A DNA stretch of 64,000 bases from positions 1-64,000 of the forward strand of contig NZ_RHUM01000002.1 in NCBI RefSeq assembly GCF_003937915.1. The letters run 5' to 3'. Of the stretch, positions 16,647-27,020 are shown in pieces (position 1 is the first letter of the stretch; the number at the start of each line of letters is the position of its first letter). The position numbers and the translations under genes are program-made. Under the pieces are notes generated by a model, which did no database searches, was not told the DNA's origin, and saw only the letters and a program-made list of their open reading frames with translations. The DNA is from Erwinia sp. 198. Lineage in GTDB: Bacteria > Pseudomonadota > Gammaproteobacteria > Enterobacterales > Enterobacteriaceae.

Positions 16647-16982
16647 TTAAAGACCGTAATGAGCATAACCGCATTTTTTATTGACGAGATAAAGCAGATA
16701 GCCGCTGTCCATCTTACCGTCATAGCTGTCAATATACCGCGTAATTTCTTTCAGCTCTGGCGAGGCGTAAGGCAGCTTGTCCGGCACGTCGATAAACTCC
16801 AGCGATTTATTTGCCATAATATCGCCGTTAGAAATAATGCGGGTGGGTTTGATTTTTGCGGGCCTGATACCGGTGCAGTGGGTCACGGAAGGTGTAGCGT
16901 CAGCCGGAAGCATAAAAGCAGTCAGCCATGCGGCGAGGGAATTTTCCATAATAATTACCTTTTCCATCATTATCCTTAACAA
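16647..16982 (-). CDS. Possible small secreted protein, unknown
   Basis: The 111-codon frame has a hydrophobic N-terminal part (SLAAWLTAFMLPADA) that could be a signal peptide if translation starts at one of the internal Met codons at residues 5, 6 or 12. The mature part has two Cys and ends CGYAHYGL. The start is unsure and I know no family. Confidence 0.45.
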   Translation of the reverse strand: MLRIMMEKVIIMENSLAAWLTAFMLPADATPSVTHCTGIRPAKIKPTRIISNGDIMANKSLEFIDVPDKLPYASPELKEITRYIDSYDGKMDSGYLLYLVNKKCGYAHYGL

Positions 16983-17098
16983 GGCATTACATCATTTCAG
17001 CGAATTGCTTTCGCAGGCTACTCTTCCCTCAGATAATAAAACGTGAAGCAGGACGAATATTAATTTTCCGCCGCATTAAGTAATGTAAAAAATTATGC

Positions 17099-17776
17099 TC
17101 AGAGCATAAATCGGTAGCCGACGCCGGTTTCCGTGCGCAGATGGCGAGGCCGGGCCGGATCTTCTTCCAGTTTCTGCCGAAGGTGGCCCATATAGATGCG
17201 CAGATAGTGACTGTGCTCAGAGGCGTTAGGCCCCCAAACTTGCACCAGCAGCTGCCGCTGCGTCATCACCTTGCCGTGATTGTTCAGCAGTACGGCAAGC
17301 AGCCTGAATTCGGTTGGCGTCAGGTGCAGCTCCTCGCCCGCGCGCGTAATGCGCCTTGCAGCCAGGTCGACCTGCACATCGGAAAAGGCGAAAATCGGAT
17401 CGCTTTGCGTGTCGTGCATCGTGCGGCGCAGCGCTACCCGCAGGCGCGCCTCCAGCTCGCCGATGCCGAAAGGCTTGGTGAGATAGTCATCGGCTCCCGC
17501 ATCCAACGCGGCAATTTTATCTTCCTCTTCGCTGCGGGCTGAGAGCACAATTACCGGCTTCTGACTCCACTGGCGGAACTCCTGAAGAAAGGTCAGGCCG
17601 TCGCCGTCCGGCAGCCCTAAATCCAGGATCACCAGATCCGGTTTGCGGGTGGCGGCTTCCAGCAGGCCGCGCTGCAGCGTGCCGGCATCGAAGACGCGCA
17701 GGGCGCTGCCTTCCAGCGCGATGCGCAGAAAGCGGCTTATCTCTTTTTCATCTTCAATAATCAGTACGGTAGTCAC
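17099..17776 (-). CDS. kdpE: KdpE, response regulator of the potassium transport operon
   Basis: The 225-residue OmpR-type regulator has the acidic pocket (E8, D9), phosphoacceptor D52 in LDLGLPDGDG, and Lys in TKPFG. Its C-terminal winged helix has RLLAVLLNNHGKVMTQRQLL and the terminal RTETGVGYRFML. Its ATG overlaps the kdpD stop by 4 bp. With KdpD it activates kdpFABC at low external potassium. It is the last gene of the operon. Confidence 0.96.
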   Translation of the reverse strand: MTTVLIIEDEKEISRFLRIALEGSALRVFDAGTLQRGLLEAATRKPDLVILDLGLPDGDGLTFLQEFRQWSQKPVIVLSARSEEEDKIAALDAGADDYLTKPFGIGELEARLRVALRRTMHDTQSDPIFAFSDVQVDLAARRITRAGEELHLTPTEFRLLAVLLNNHGKVMTQRQLLVQVWGPNASEHSHYLRIYMGHLRQKLEEDPARPRHLRTETGVGYRFML

Positions 17777-20436
17777 AGCGCTTCACCTGTTTCTGCTATG
17801 TCCGGCAGCGGCGCCTGCGGCAGGCTAATCCTGAAGCTCGCGCCGCCCTGTGGACGTTGATGGGCGGTAATCACGCCGTTATGTACTTCCACAATCGCCT
17901 GGCATATCGCCAGGCCGAGGCCCACGCCGGGAATAGCCGATTCCCGATCGCCACGGGTGAATTTAGCAAAAAGCGCCTGCTCCTGACCAGCGGGCAAGCC
18001 GGGGCCGCTGTCCCAGACTTCGATTGTCAGCTCGCCGGGACGGGTCTGCGCCGTGATGCCGATTTGCGCCGCTGCGCCTGCATATTTCATGGCGTTTTCC
18101 AACAGGTTGATCAGCACCCGTTCAAACAGCGGGCCGTCAACGTGAACCAGCGCCAGCGGATCGGCCATCTCCAGCGTAACGGGCTGCCTGCCGCCAGGAT
18201 CCAGCGTGGCCAGCGCGCTGCCGACCACCTCTTCCAGCGTCAGCCATTCACGTTTCAGATGAAAGCCGCCGGTCTGTAAACGAGCCATATCCAGCAGATT
18301 GTTCACCAGCCGCGTCAGCCGCAGCACATGCTGGCGGATTTCGCTTGCCTGGCGAGCCTGAGGCAGTTTGGCCGAGGCCAGATCCAGCGTCAGGATCTCC
18401 ACCTGGCCAAAAAGCACGGTCAGCGGCGTGCGCAGATCGTGAGAAAGGGCGGCCAGCAGCGAATGGCGCAGCTGTTCACGCTCGCCGATAACCCGCGCCT
18501 GCTCTTCGCTGGCCGTCAGCTGTAAACGCTCCAGCGCGCTGGCGGTCAGCAGCAGCACCGTTTCCAGCAGCTGCTGCTGTTCAGGCAGCGCGGGCGGCGT
18601 TTGCTGCGCGATTACCATCACGCCCAGGCTTTTCTCCGCGGCGCGCAGCGGCAGGATCTGGTAGGGCACGCCGGGCAGCGTGTCCGTGCCTGCGCCCGCC
18701 GGTTCGCCCTGCACGAAACTCCAGCGGGCGATGCCTTCGTCCCAGTTCATCACGTTTGGTGCGGGCAGCTGTCGGACCAGCCTGTCGTTTTCGTCAGGCA
18801 GCAGCAGCGCGCTGTCGGCATGAAAAATAGTATAAACGGCGTGCTGGCCTGCCGCCGCCACTTCCTGCGCGCTGCGGGCCTTCGCCAGCGTGCTGGAAAG
18901 GGCGTAAAGCTGACCGGTGCGTCTTTCACGATAGCGAGCGATGCGCGCCTGATAGCGTACGCCTGCCGTCAGATTGCCAACCAGCAGCCCGACGCTGAGC
19001 ATCACCCCAAAGGTTAACAGATATTGCGCGTCAGAAACCGCCAGCGTACCGCGCGGCGCGACAAAAAAGAGATCGAAGCTGACGACGTTGACGATCGTGG
19101 CGAACACCGAGGGCCAGCGTCCGGCCTGCAGCGCCACCACCACTACGCCCAGCAGATAGAGCATCACCAGGTTGGCGGGATCGAAAGCCAACAGCCAGTG
19201 GCTGGCGATAAAAGTGATCAGCGCGCAGAGCGCCGTGGCGAGCAGACAACCGCGTATGCCCTGACGCCAGCGTCGAGGCTGTCTTTGCGGCGGCGCGGCG
19301 GCGGCTGGCCTGTCGCCGGGCGCAACGATCACCAGGTCGAGTTCTGGCGCGCGGGCGGCAAGGCGATCGGCCAGCGAAGACGAGCGGAACAAATGACGGC
19401 CCCTGCCGCGGCCCAGCACCACTTTGCCAAGGTCGTGATCGCGAGCATAGCGCGCAATCGCCTTATCCGCAGAGGCGTCGGCCAGCACGGCGCTTTCCGC
19501 ACCGAGCTGACGCGCCAGGCGCAGCGAAGCCAGCGCGGTACGGCGCTGCTGCTGCGTCAGTCGCAGCCAGCCGGGCGTTTCCACGCAGACCGCATGCCAT
19601 TCGCTACCCAGCCTGGCCGCCAGGCGCGCGGCGGTGCGCACCAGCTTTTCGCTGCCTTCGTCGTAGCCCACGCAAAGCAGCACCGCATCCCGCGTGTGCC
19701 ATACTTTGTCCCGCCCGCGTCCGTTGCGCCAGGCCTGCATCTGGTTGTCGACCCGATCGGCAGTGCGCCGCAGCGCCAGCTCGCGTAAAGCAATTAAATT
19801 GCCCTTGCGGAAAAAGTGCTCGGCCGCCCGCTCAGCGCGGTCGCCGGTATAAACCTTGCCCTGTTTCAGGCGCAGCAGCAGATCGTCAGGCGGCAAATCC
19901 ACCAGGATTATCTCATCGGCGGCGTCGAAAAACGGGTCGGGTAGCGTCTCGCGCACCTGAATACCGGTAACACCGTTGACCACGTCGTTCAGGCTTTCCA
20001 GATGCTGCACGTTGACGGTGGTCAGCACGTCGATCCCGGCCGCCAGCAGCTCTTTCACATCCTGCCAGCGTTTGGGATGGCGCGAGCCGGGCGCGTTACT
20101 GTGCGCCAGCTCGTCAATCAAAATCACGGCGGGATGACGCGCAAGCGCGGCATCCAGATCGAACTCTTCAACCTGACGGCCCCGATGCTGGCGCTGCTGC
20201 GGCGGCAGGCGCGGCAGGCCCTGTAACAGCGCCGCCGTTTCCTGCCTGCCGTGCGTTTCCACCACGCCGATCAGCACGTCCAGCTGACGGGCATGCAGCC
20301 GCCGCGCCTCCTGAAGCATCGCCCAGGTTTTGCCTACGCCTGCGCAGGCGCCGAAGAAAATTTTCAGTTTGCCGCGCGGCCGCTCGCGGGTCTGTTGCAG
20401 TAAGCGATCGGGATCGGGGCGAAGCATATCGGCCAT
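17773..20436 (-). CDS. kdpD: KdpD, potassium-sensing histidine kinase
   Basis: The 887-residue sensor has an N-terminal KdpD domain with Walker A GACAGVGKT (residues 29-37), a UspA-like domain, four closely spaced membrane helices in the middle (around 400-500), a GAF-like part, the H-box SHDLRTPLT, and a HATPase domain with DSGPGLP and GVGLGLAI. Length and order match E. coli KdpD. It begins 10 bp after kdpC and overlaps kdpE by 4 bp. Confidence 0.97.
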   Translation of the reverse strand: MADMLRPDPDRLLQQTRERPRGKLKIFFGACAGVGKTWAMLQEARRLHARQLDVLIGVVETHGRQETAALLQGLPRLPPQQRQHRGRQVEEFDLDAALARHPAVILIDELAHSNAPGSRHPKRWQDVKELLAAGIDVLTTVNVQHLESLNDVVNGVTGIQVRETLPDPFFDAADEIILVDLPPDDLLLRLKQGKVYTGDRAERAAEHFFRKGNLIALRELALRRTADRVDNQMQAWRNGRGRDKVWHTRDAVLLCVGYDEGSEKLVRTAARLAARLGSEWHAVCVETPGWLRLTQQQRRTALASLRLARQLGAESAVLADASADKAIARYARDHDLGKVVLGRGRGRHLFRSSSLADRLAARAPELDLVIVAPGDRPAAAAPPQRQPRRWRQGIRGCLLATALCALITFIASHWLLAFDPANLVMLYLLGVVVVALQAGRWPSVFATIVNVVSFDLFFVAPRGTLAVSDAQYLLTFGVMLSVGLLVGNLTAGVRYQARIARYRERRTGQLYALSSTLAKARSAQEVAAAGQHAVYTIFHADSALLLPDENDRLVRQLPAPNVMNWDEGIARWSFVQGEPAGAGTDTLPGVPYQILPLRAAEKSLGVMVIAQQTPPALPEQQQLLETVLLLTASALERLQLTASEEQARVIGEREQLRHSLLAALSHDLRTPLTVLFGQVEILTLDLASAKLPQARQASEIRQHVLRLTRLVNNLLDMARLQTGGFHLKREWLTLEEVVGSALATLDPGGRQPVTLEMADPLALVHVDGPLFERVLINLLENAMKYAGAAAQIGITAQTRPGELTIEVWDSGPGLPAGQEQALFAKFTRGDRESAIPGVGLGLAICQAIVEVHNGVITAHQRPQGGASFRISLPQAPLPDIAETGEAL

Positions 20437-20445
20437 GCCGGTTCC

Positions 20446-21021
20446 TTATTTTGCGCGAAGCGCATCCAGAGCAAGATTCAGTTCAGGCACGTTAACATAC
20501 GGCTGGCCGCTGAAACTGAACAGCGGATAGCGGGTGTGCGAGGCGATAAGGCGGCTAATCGTTTCGGGCGACAGCTGGCGCGCTTTCGCTACGCGCGGCG
20601 TCTGCCAGCGCGCCGCCTCCGGTGAGATGCCGTTGTCCAGCCCGCTGGCGGAGGCGGTCAGCAGATCGACCGGCACCCGACCGCTGGCGTTCGGGTTGTC
20701 AGCGCGGGCGGCCGTCAGCCGATCGGCGAACAGCTTATCCAGCGCGGGATTACCGGGCGCCAGGTTGCTGCCGCCGCTCGCCAGCGGATTATAAGGGGTT
20801 TCCGCCGTGGCCGACGGTCGTCCCTGAAAATATTTTGCCTGGCTGAACGCCTGGCCCAGCAGTCGTGAGCCGCGAACCTCGCCGTCAAGCAACAGCAGCG
20901 AGCCGCCAGCCTGCTGCGGAAAAAGCCACTGGCCCAGCAGGGTGGTGACCATCGGGTAAACGCCGCCGGTCAGCAGCAGTAAAAAAACCATCATAAAAAG
21001 CGCGGGACGCAGTTGCGACAC
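20446..21021 (-). CDS. kdpC: KdpC, accessory subunit of the Kdp potassium ATPase
   Basis: The 191-residue protein has one N-terminal membrane helix ([17 protein letters not shown]) and the usual soluble part with [19 protein letters not shown]-like and [18 protein letters not shown] motifs. The start is the GTG at 21019-21021, which has TAGGAGG before it and gives the standard family N-terminus. An upstream ATG would read through the kdpB end. It stabilises KdpB and raises affinity for ATP in the KdpFABC complex. Confidence 0.95.
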   Translation of the reverse strand: MSQLRPALFMMVFLLLLTGGVYPMVTTLLGQWLFPQQAGGSLLLLDGEVRGSRLLGQAFSQAKYFQGRPSATAETPYNPLASGGSNLAPGNPALDKLFADRLTAARADNPNASGRVPVDLLTASASGLDNGISPEAARWQTPRVAKARQLSPETISRLIASHTRYPLFSFSGQPYVNVPELNLALDALRAK

Positions 21022-21031
21022 GGTAAACCTC

Positions 21032-23065
21032 CTACAGCTGAAGAAGCAAATCGATAAGTTTGATGCCGATAAACGGCAGAGCCAGCCCGCCCAGTCCATA
21101 CAGCCCCAGGTTGCGGCGCAGCAGCGCGGCGGCGCTGAGCGGCTTATAGCTGACGCCGCGCAGGGCCAGCGGGATCAGGAAGATAATGATCAGCGCGTTG
21201 AAGATCACCGCGCTTAAAATGGCCGACGAAGGCGAATGCAGATGCATCACGTTCAGCGCGCCGAACTGCGGGTAGCTGGCTGCAAACGCCGCCGGGATAA
21301 TGGCAAAGTATTTCGCCACGTCGTTGGCGAGGCTGAAGGTGGTCAGCGAGCCGCGCGTCATCAGCATCTGTTTGCCGATATGCACGACCTCAATCAGTTT
21401 GGTTGGGCTGGAGTCCAGATCCACCATGTTGCCTGCCTCTTTTGCGGCCTGGGTGCCGGAGTTCATCGCCACCGCCACGTCGGCCTGCGCCAGCGCGGGC
21501 GCGTCGTTGGTGCCGTCGCCGGTCATCGCCACCAGTCTGCCCTCGGCCTGATACTGGCGGATCAGCGCCAGCTTCGCTTCCGGCGTCGCTTCGGCAAGAA
21601 AGTCGTCCACGCCTGCCTCAGCGGCGATAGCGGCGGCGGTCAGCGGGTTATCGCCGGTAATCATCACGGTGCGGATGCCCATTTTGCGTAGCTCGCCGAA
21701 GCGCTCTTTGATGCCGCCTTTAACGATATCCCGCAGCGCGATCACGCCCAGCACCTCAAGGTTTTCCGCCACCACCAGCGGCGTGCCGCCCTGGCGCGCG
21801 ACTTCGTTGACCTTTTCATCCATCTCCGCCGGGAACTGACCGCCGCTGGCGACCACGTGGTGACGGATCGCGTCGGCCGAGCCTTTACGAATGCTACGCT
21901 GCGGCAGGTTAATACCGCTCATTCGCGTCTGGGCGGTAAAGGGGATAAACGTCGCCTGCAGCTGCTGCAGGTCGCGTTCGCGCAAGTTAAAACGCTGCTT
22001 GGCGAGCACGACGATGCTGCGGCCTTCCGGCGTTTCATCGGCCAGCGAAGCCAGCTGCGCCGCATCCGCCAGCCGCTGCTCCGCAATGCCGCTGGCGGGC
22101 AAAAAGTCGGAGGCCTGACGGTTGCCTAGCGTAATGGTGCCGGTTTTGTCCAGCAGCAGGATATCGACGTCGCCCGCCGCCTCTACGGCGCGGCCGCTGG
22201 TGGCAATCACGTTGGCCGCCAGCATTCGGCTCATACCGGCAACGCCAATTGCGGATAGCAGGCCGCCGATGGTGGTCGGGATCAGACAGACCAGCAGCGC
22301 AATCAGCACGGTCACGCTGACCGGCGTGCCGCTCCAGGCCGAGAAGGGCCAAAGGGTAGCGGTCGCCAGCAGAAAGACCAGCGTCAGCGCAATCAGCAGA
22401 ATGGTCAGCGCGACCTCGTTAGGCGTTTTACGGCGGCTGGCGCCTTCGACCATGGCAATCATACTGTCGAGAAAGGTTTCGCCGGGATTAGCGGTACAGC
22501 GGATCACCAGCCAGTCTGAAAGAAGACGGGTGCCGCCGGTGACCGAAGCGAAGTCGCCGCCCGATTCACGAATAACCGGCGCCGACTCGCCGGTAATGGC
22601 GCTTTCATCCACCGACGCGCCGCCCTCGATAACTTCGCCATCGCAGGGAATGATGTCGCCCGCGCTGGCCAGCACGATGTCGCCTTTGCGCAGCTCGCTG
22701 GCGGCGATTTTTTCCGTTGGCGCATCGTGGCGCGCCTCTTTCAGCCGCACGGCAAATGCGGTTTTCTGGACGCTTTTCAGGCTGCTGGCCTGCGCTTTGC
22801 TGCGGCCTTCCGCCAGCGCCTCGGCAAAACAGGCGAACAGCACGGTAAACCAAAGCCACAGGCTGACGGCGGCGGTAAACCTGGCGTCACCCGCCAGGCC
22901 GCAGGCCATCGCTATCGCCAGCAGCGTGGTCAGCACGCTGCCGATCCAGACCACAAACATTACCGGATTGCGCCACTGAGCCTGCGGCGACAGTTTTTTC
23001 ACTGCGTCAACCAGCGCCTGGCGCAGCAGCGAAGGCTCAAACAGAGCCAATTGTTTACGGTTCAT
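21032..23065 (-). CDS. kdpB: KdpB, catalytic P-type ATPase subunit
   Basis: The 677-residue ATPase has ITGESAPV in the actuator loop, the phosphorylation motif DKTGTITLG, the hinge [14 protein letters not shown] and about seven membrane helices. It hydrolyses ATP to drive potassium uptake through KdpA. It overlaps kdpA by 4 bp and is 10 bp before the kdpC start. No unusual residue was noticed. Confidence 0.97.
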   Translation of the reverse strand: MNRKQLALFEPSLLRQALVDAVKKLSPQAQWRNPVMFVVWIGSVLTTLLAIAMACGLAGDARFTAAVSLWLWFTVLFACFAEALAEGRSKAQASSLKSVQKTAFAVRLKEARHDAPTEKIAASELRKGDIVLASAGDIIPCDGEVIEGGASVDESAITGESAPVIRESGGDFASVTGGTRLLSDWLVIRCTANPGETFLDSMIAMVEGASRRKTPNEVALTILLIALTLVFLLATATLWPFSAWSGTPVSVTVLIALLVCLIPTTIGGLLSAIGVAGMSRMLAANVIATSGRAVEAAGDVDILLLDKTGTITLGNRQASDFLPASGIAEQRLADAAQLASLADETPEGRSIVVLAKQRFNLRERDLQQLQATFIPFTAQTRMSGINLPQRSIRKGSADAIRHHVVASGGQFPAEMDEKVNEVARQGGTPLVVAENLEVLGVIALRDIVKGGIKERFGELRKMGIRTVMITGDNPLTAAAIAAEAGVDDFLAEATPEAKLALIRQYQAEGRLVAMTGDGTNDAPALAQADVAVAMNSGTQAAKEAGNMVDLDSSPTKLIEVVHIGKQMLMTRGSLTTFSLANDVAKYFAIIPAAFAASYPQFGALNVMHLHSPSSAILSAVIFNALIIIFLIPLALRGVSYKPLSAAALLRRNLGLYGLGGLALPFIGIKLIDLLLQL

Positions 23066-24744
23066 CGGGTACGCTCCATGTGCATCAGGTGATCCGCTAT
23101 CGGGCCGGAAGCCAGAGCGGGGATAAAGGTAAGCGCGCCGGTCAGCAGCACGGTGCCGATCAGCAGGCCGACAAACAGCGGGCCGTGCGTGGGGAGGGTG
23201 CCGTTGCTGACCGGCTGGATTTTTTTAGCCACCAGCGATCCGGCAATGGCCATTACCGGCACAATCACCAGAAAGCGGCCCGCCAACATGCAGAAGGCCA
23301 GCAGCAGGTTCCAGAACGGCGTGTTGGCTGACAGACCGGCAAAGGCGCTGCCGTTGTTGTTGGCGGCAGACGAGAGGGCGTAAAGCACTTCGCTGAAGCC
23401 GTGCGCACCGGGGTTCAGCATCGCCGCGCGTCCGGCGTCGCTCATCATCGCCAGCGCGCTGCCAGTCAGTACCAGCGCGGGCGTTACCAGGATCGCCAAT
23501 GCCGTCATTTTCATTTCGCGCACGTCGATCTTTTTGCCCAGGTATTCCGGCGTGCGGCCAATCATCAGCCCGGCGATAAACACCGCCAACAGCACGAACA
23601 GCAACATCCCGTACAGACCTGAACCCACGCCACCGAAGATCACCTCGCCAATCTGCATCAGCCACATCGGGATCATGCCGCCCAGCGCGGTGAAAGAGTC
23701 GTGCATGGCGTTGACCGCGCCGCACGAGGCTGCCGTGGTGACCACCGCATACAGGCCGCTTGCCAGCACGCCGAAGCGGCTCTCTTTACCTTCCAGGTTG
23801 GTTCCGTCAACGCCCAGCGCCCGCAGCGTCGGGTTGCCCTGCAGTTCCGCCCAGAACATTGCGGCGGCACAGAGCACAAAAATCAGCGTCATGGCCGCCA
23901 GGATCACCCGTCCCTGGCGGGCGTCGCCGACCGCTTCGCCAAAGGCGAAACAGAGCGCCGCCGGGATCAGGAAAATAGCCAGCATCTGCAAAAAATTGCT
24001 GATATCGGTAGGGTTTTCAAACGGATGTGCCGAGTTGGCGTTAAAGAAACCGCCGCCGTTGGTTCCCAGCAGCTTGATCGCTTCCTGCGAGGCGACCGGC
24101 CCCATCGGCAGCAGCTGCTTCGCGCCTTCAAGGCTGGTGAAAGGCAGATAGGCGGAAAAGCTTTGCACCACGCCCTGTTGGATCAGCAGCAGCGCAAACA
24201 GCAGCGAAAGCGGCAGCAGCAGCCAGAGGACGATACGGCCGAGATCCTGCCAGGCGTTGCCCAACGTGGTCGAGGAGCGACGTGCAAACGCGCGGATAAG
24301 AGCGAAAGCCACGGCCAGGCCGCTGGCCGCGGAGAAGAAGTTCTGTACCGCCAGTCCGGCCATCTGGCTGAAATAGCTCAGCGACGATTCGCCGGCGTAG
24401 GCCTGCCAGTCGGTATTGGTGACGAAAGAGATGGCGGTGTTTAACGCCAAATCCCAGCTCAGGCCGGCAAAATGCTGCGGATTTAAAGGCAGCGCCCCCT
24501 GCAACAGCAGGATCGCCAGCAGCAGGGCAAAGCCCATTGCATTAAACAGCAATATAGCCAGCAGATAAGTGTGCCAGCGCATTTCGCCGCGCAGACCGGC
24601 CAGGTGCCAGAGTGCGGTTTCAATATGGCCGACAAAAGGTAAGGGGCGGGGATCGATCAGGCGGGCTATCAGCCGACCCAGCGGCCAGGCCAGCAGCAGC
24701 AGCACCGCCAGATAGCTCGCTATTAATAATGCGGAAGCCGCCAT
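23062..24744 (-). CDS. kdpA: KdpA, potassium-translocating subunit
   Basis: The 560-residue membrane protein belongs to the superfamily of potassium transporters with four selectivity loops; [21 protein letters not shown] and [14 protein letters not shown] are clear. About ten helices are present, as in E. coli. Its ATG shares one base with the kdpF stop (TGATG). Confidence 0.97.
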   Translation of the reverse strand: MAASALLIASYLAVLLLLAWPLGRLIARLIDPRPLPFVGHIETALWHLAGLRGEMRWHTYLLAILLFNAMGFALLLAILLLQGALPLNPQHFAGLSWDLALNTAISFVTNTDWQAYAGESSLSYFSQMAGLAVQNFFSAASGLAVAFALIRAFARRSSTTLGNAWQDLGRIVLWLLLPLSLLFALLLIQQGVVQSFSAYLPFTSLEGAKQLLPMGPVASQEAIKLLGTNGGGFFNANSAHPFENPTDISNFLQMLAIFLIPAALCFAFGEAVGDARQGRVILAAMTLIFVLCAAAMFWAELQGNPTLRALGVDGTNLEGKESRFGVLASGLYAVVTTAASCGAVNAMHDSFTALGGMIPMWLMQIGEVIFGGVGSGLYGMLLFVLLAVFIAGLMIGRTPEYLGKKIDVREMKMTALAILVTPALVLTGSALAMMSDAGRAAMLNPGAHGFSEVLYALSSAANNNGSAFAGLSANTPFWNLLLAFCMLAGRFLVIVPVMAIAGSLVAKKIQPVSNGTLPTHGPLFVGLLIGTVLLTGALTFIPALASGPIADHLMHMERTR

Positions 24745-24833
24745 CAGAAGGCCTCCGCGTTAATCAGGGCATAAATCAGATAGCCCAGCAACAACGCTAC
24801 CAGCAGCACGCCGGTTATTACTGCAACACTCAC
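24744..24833 (-). CDS. kdpF: KdpF, small stabilising subunit
   Basis: GTG at 24831-24833 opens a 29-residue frame, a single membrane helix ending [14 protein letters not shown], almost the same as E. coli KdpF. A GAGG site lies about 6 bases upstream. The stop overlaps the kdpA start by one base. Confidence 0.95.
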   Translation of the reverse strand: MSVAVITGVLLVALLLGYLIYALINAEAF

Positions 24834-24932
24834 GGTTCACCTCATTAAGAGAGTCATTTCGCCATGAGTGTAAAAAGCGGGCCGCAAAGATTTTGCAAAA
24901 ATGCGGCGGAAAAATATAAAAAAAGTATAAAA

Positions 24933-24962
24933 ATGCGCGAGATCGCATTGCACCTCGCGCAT
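24933..24962 (-). terminator. Terminator of the FIST chemoreceptor gene
   Basis: ATGCGCGAG at 24933-24941 pairs perfectly with CTCGCGCAT at 24954-24962. On the minus strand the hairpin is followed by T-rich DNA. It sits 8 bp past the stop at 24970 and just upstream of the kdp promoter zone. Confidence 0.85.
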
Positions 24963-24969
24963 CCGGGGA

Positions 24970-26931
24970 TCAGGAACGCACCAGTTCCTGGAGCACCGTC
25001 AGCTGCGCCACCGCTTTATGCATGGCGTCCAGACCGTCGGCGGCGTTTTTCAGCCGGTCGATATTTTCGACCATACCACTGCGCTCGGCGCTGTTTTGCT
25101 CGCTGAGGCTGGCAATCTGCCCCCGTGCCGCGTGGCTTTTTTGCGCCATATCTTCGGTGGTGGTAACGGTTTTAGAGGCCGTCTTTTTAATACGTGCGAT
25201 GGTCGCCACCGTTTCGTTGATGCTTTCACGCGTGGCGTCGGCCTGTTCTTTAGAAGAACGAGCCAGGCGGCGTACCTCTTCCGCCACTACGGCAAAGCCG
25301 CGACCGGCGGATCCGGCGCGGGCGGCTTCCACCGCCGCATTCAGCGCCAGCAGGTTGGTCTGGTCGGCAATGGTGCTGATGCCGCTGGTGATTTGCGTAA
25401 TGCCCTGCGAAATTCTTTCCAGCTCGCCGATTTCAAGGCCCAGCTCATCCTGCGCCTGCAGCGTGACGGTTGCCGCCTCGCCGATCTCGCCGATATTCGT
25501 GCCGGCCACATCCAGCGCTGCGCTTTGACGGCTGGTGGCTTTTTCCAGCAGCGGGAAAGTTTGCACCACCGGTCCGATCTGCTGCTGATAGTCGATTACT
25601 TTATCGATAACGTCCGTTTGCAGCGTATGCAGCGCTTCCCAACGACGCAGCGAGCGCTGGGCATAGTGCCCGGCGTAGTCGGCGTATTCAATCGGGAAGC
25701 GGCTCATGGCTTTGACGTCGCGATCGAAAAAGGCGAGGGCGGACAGCGTCTGGTTGATCGGCACGCCGAAAATTTCACCAAAGCTGGAGAAGCCGGCGGC
25801 CGGCACGCCGTCGAACAGCTCCGCCGCAGGCAGGCTTTCCGGGTTATTAAGGCGGCGCAGCAGGCAGTCGTTCAGCAGCAGTCCGGCCGGTTTGCCATGC
25901 GCGGCGACGAATCTGTCCCAGTCCTTACGCGTGGCGGCAACGAAATCGCCCGCCTCCAGCAGATAAAGACGGTCGCCAAACTCCAGATCGCAGAAGAACG
26001 TCAGGCTTTCCGCGTCGATTTTCGCTACGGAGCGGATAAAGTACTCATCCGCCACCTTCACGCCGAAGGTTTTGCCTTTCAGCTTTTGCTCCAGCTGCTC
26101 AGGCTTACAGCGCAGCGCGTCGGCCAGCACTTTTACCGCAGGTTGCTGGCGACCCGTTGCGTCAAACAGCGAACTCACGGTGCGCGCGACGGGATCGGCT
26201 TCTGCCACCAGCCAGCTTTGCTGCGTGGGCTCGAAGTTCTGGCTTTTAAACGGCGCAAAGGATTTCCCTTTCGCCATGCGACAGAACACGATCACCGCTT
26301 TGTTTTGCAGCAGCTGGCCGCTGGTGGCCATCCAGGTATTCTGGAAATCGGTGCGGCCGCCCGCCGAGCCGCCGATAGCCAGGCAGGGGAAGCGTGCGCT
26401 GTCATACCAGGCCTGCATCATAAAGCCTTCGGCAGAGGAGAGGCCATCACAGTAGATCATAGCGAAGGTTTCTTCGGCAGAGAGCGACATATTGACCTGA
26501 AGGCGGTCAAGCTGAGCGCGAATGCTGTCGATACGATCGGCAACGGTAGCGCCGCGTGGCACCTGCAGATCGATAGTGTGCACCTCATGACGAGCGACCG
26601 TCTGCTCGGGCAGCCACAGCCAGCTTCCCTGAGGCCCGTTGGTGGCGCAGTAGGCGGAGCGGCCTTTCTGCGCGCACAGCGCGCCGGTAGAGGAGATAGC
26701 GAAAACGGTACGGCCCGGCGCGCTCATCTTTTGCCACGCGTCGTTCACGCGGGCAAAATCGGCTTCCGGCGGGACAAAGACCATCAGCAGGCCTTTGCCG
26801 CCGCCGGTGCCCAGGCTGCCGAAAGCGGTCGGCAGGGCGCGACAGTCGTAGGTGTTGCTGACCGGACGACCGGCCAGCGGATTAAGTTTTTTTGGAATCA
26901 GTGCGTTCCAGAATGCAGATAATTTTGCCAT
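24970..26931 (-). CDS. Soluble chemoreceptor with FIST sensor domain
   Basis: The 653-residue protein lacks a membrane segment. Residues about 30-230 form a FIST N-like domain and about 230-390 a FIST C-like domain ([24 protein letters not shown]). The C-terminal third is a methyl-accepting signalling domain with the hairpin tip [23 protein letters not shown] and [17 protein letters not shown] domains are thought to bind small molecules such as amino acids. The receptor should sense an internal ligand and signal to CheA/CheW. It lies 89 bp downstream of another receptor in the same direction, with a hairpin between. A 634-codon antisense frame covering it is a shadow. Confidence 0.9.
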   Translation of the reverse strand: MAKLSAFWNALIPKKLNPLAGRPVSNTYDCRALPTAFGSLGTGGGKGLLMVFVPPEADFARVNDAWQKMSAPGRTVFAISSTGALCAQKGRSAYCATNGPQGSWLWLPEQTVARHEVHTIDLQVPRGATVADRIDSIRAQLDRLQVNMSLSAEETFAMIYCDGLSSAEGFMMQAWYDSARFPCLAIGGSAGGRTDFQNTWMATSGQLLQNKAVIVFCRMAKGKSFAPFKSQNFEPTQQSWLVAEADPVARTVSSLFDATGRQQPAVKVLADALRCKPEQLEQKLKGKTFGVKVADEYFIRSVAKIDAESLTFFCDLEFGDRLYLLEAGDFVAATRKDWDRFVAAHGKPAGLLLNDCLLRRLNNPESLPAAELFDGVPAAGFSSFGEIFGVPINQTLSALAFFDRDVKAMSRFPIEYADYAGHYAQRSLRRWEALHTLQTDVIDKVIDYQQQIGPVVQTFPLLEKATSRQSAALDVAGTNIGEIGEAATVTLQAQDELGLEIGELERISQGITQITSGISTIADQTNLLALNAAVEAARAGSAGRGFAVVAEEVRRLARSSKEQADATRESINETVATIARIKKTASKTVTTTEDMAQKSHAARGQIASLSEQNSAERSGMVENIDRLKNAADGLDAMHKAVAQLTVLQELVRS

Positions 26932-26992
26932 GGTGTTCTCACAAAAGTAGAGCGCCTGCGTGGGCGCATTAAGGCTTATTGTTATAGTGAAA

Positions 26993-27011
26993 CCCCGGCG
27001 GGATGCCGGGG
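26993..27011 (-). terminator. Probable hairpin terminator or attenuator between two chemoreceptor genes
   Basis: CCCCGGC at 26993-26999 pairs with GCCGGGG at 27005-27011 around GGGAT. On the minus strand only a short T-rich stretch follows, so termination may be partial and the downstream receptor could be co-transcribed. Confidence 0.55.
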
Positions 27012-27020
27012 GTAAGGAAA

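Noticed and set aside
25018-26922. 634-codon open frame antisense to the FIST chemoreceptor
   Set aside because: It has no family likeness, no ribosome site and mirrors the codon pattern of the clearly homologous minus-strand receptor.
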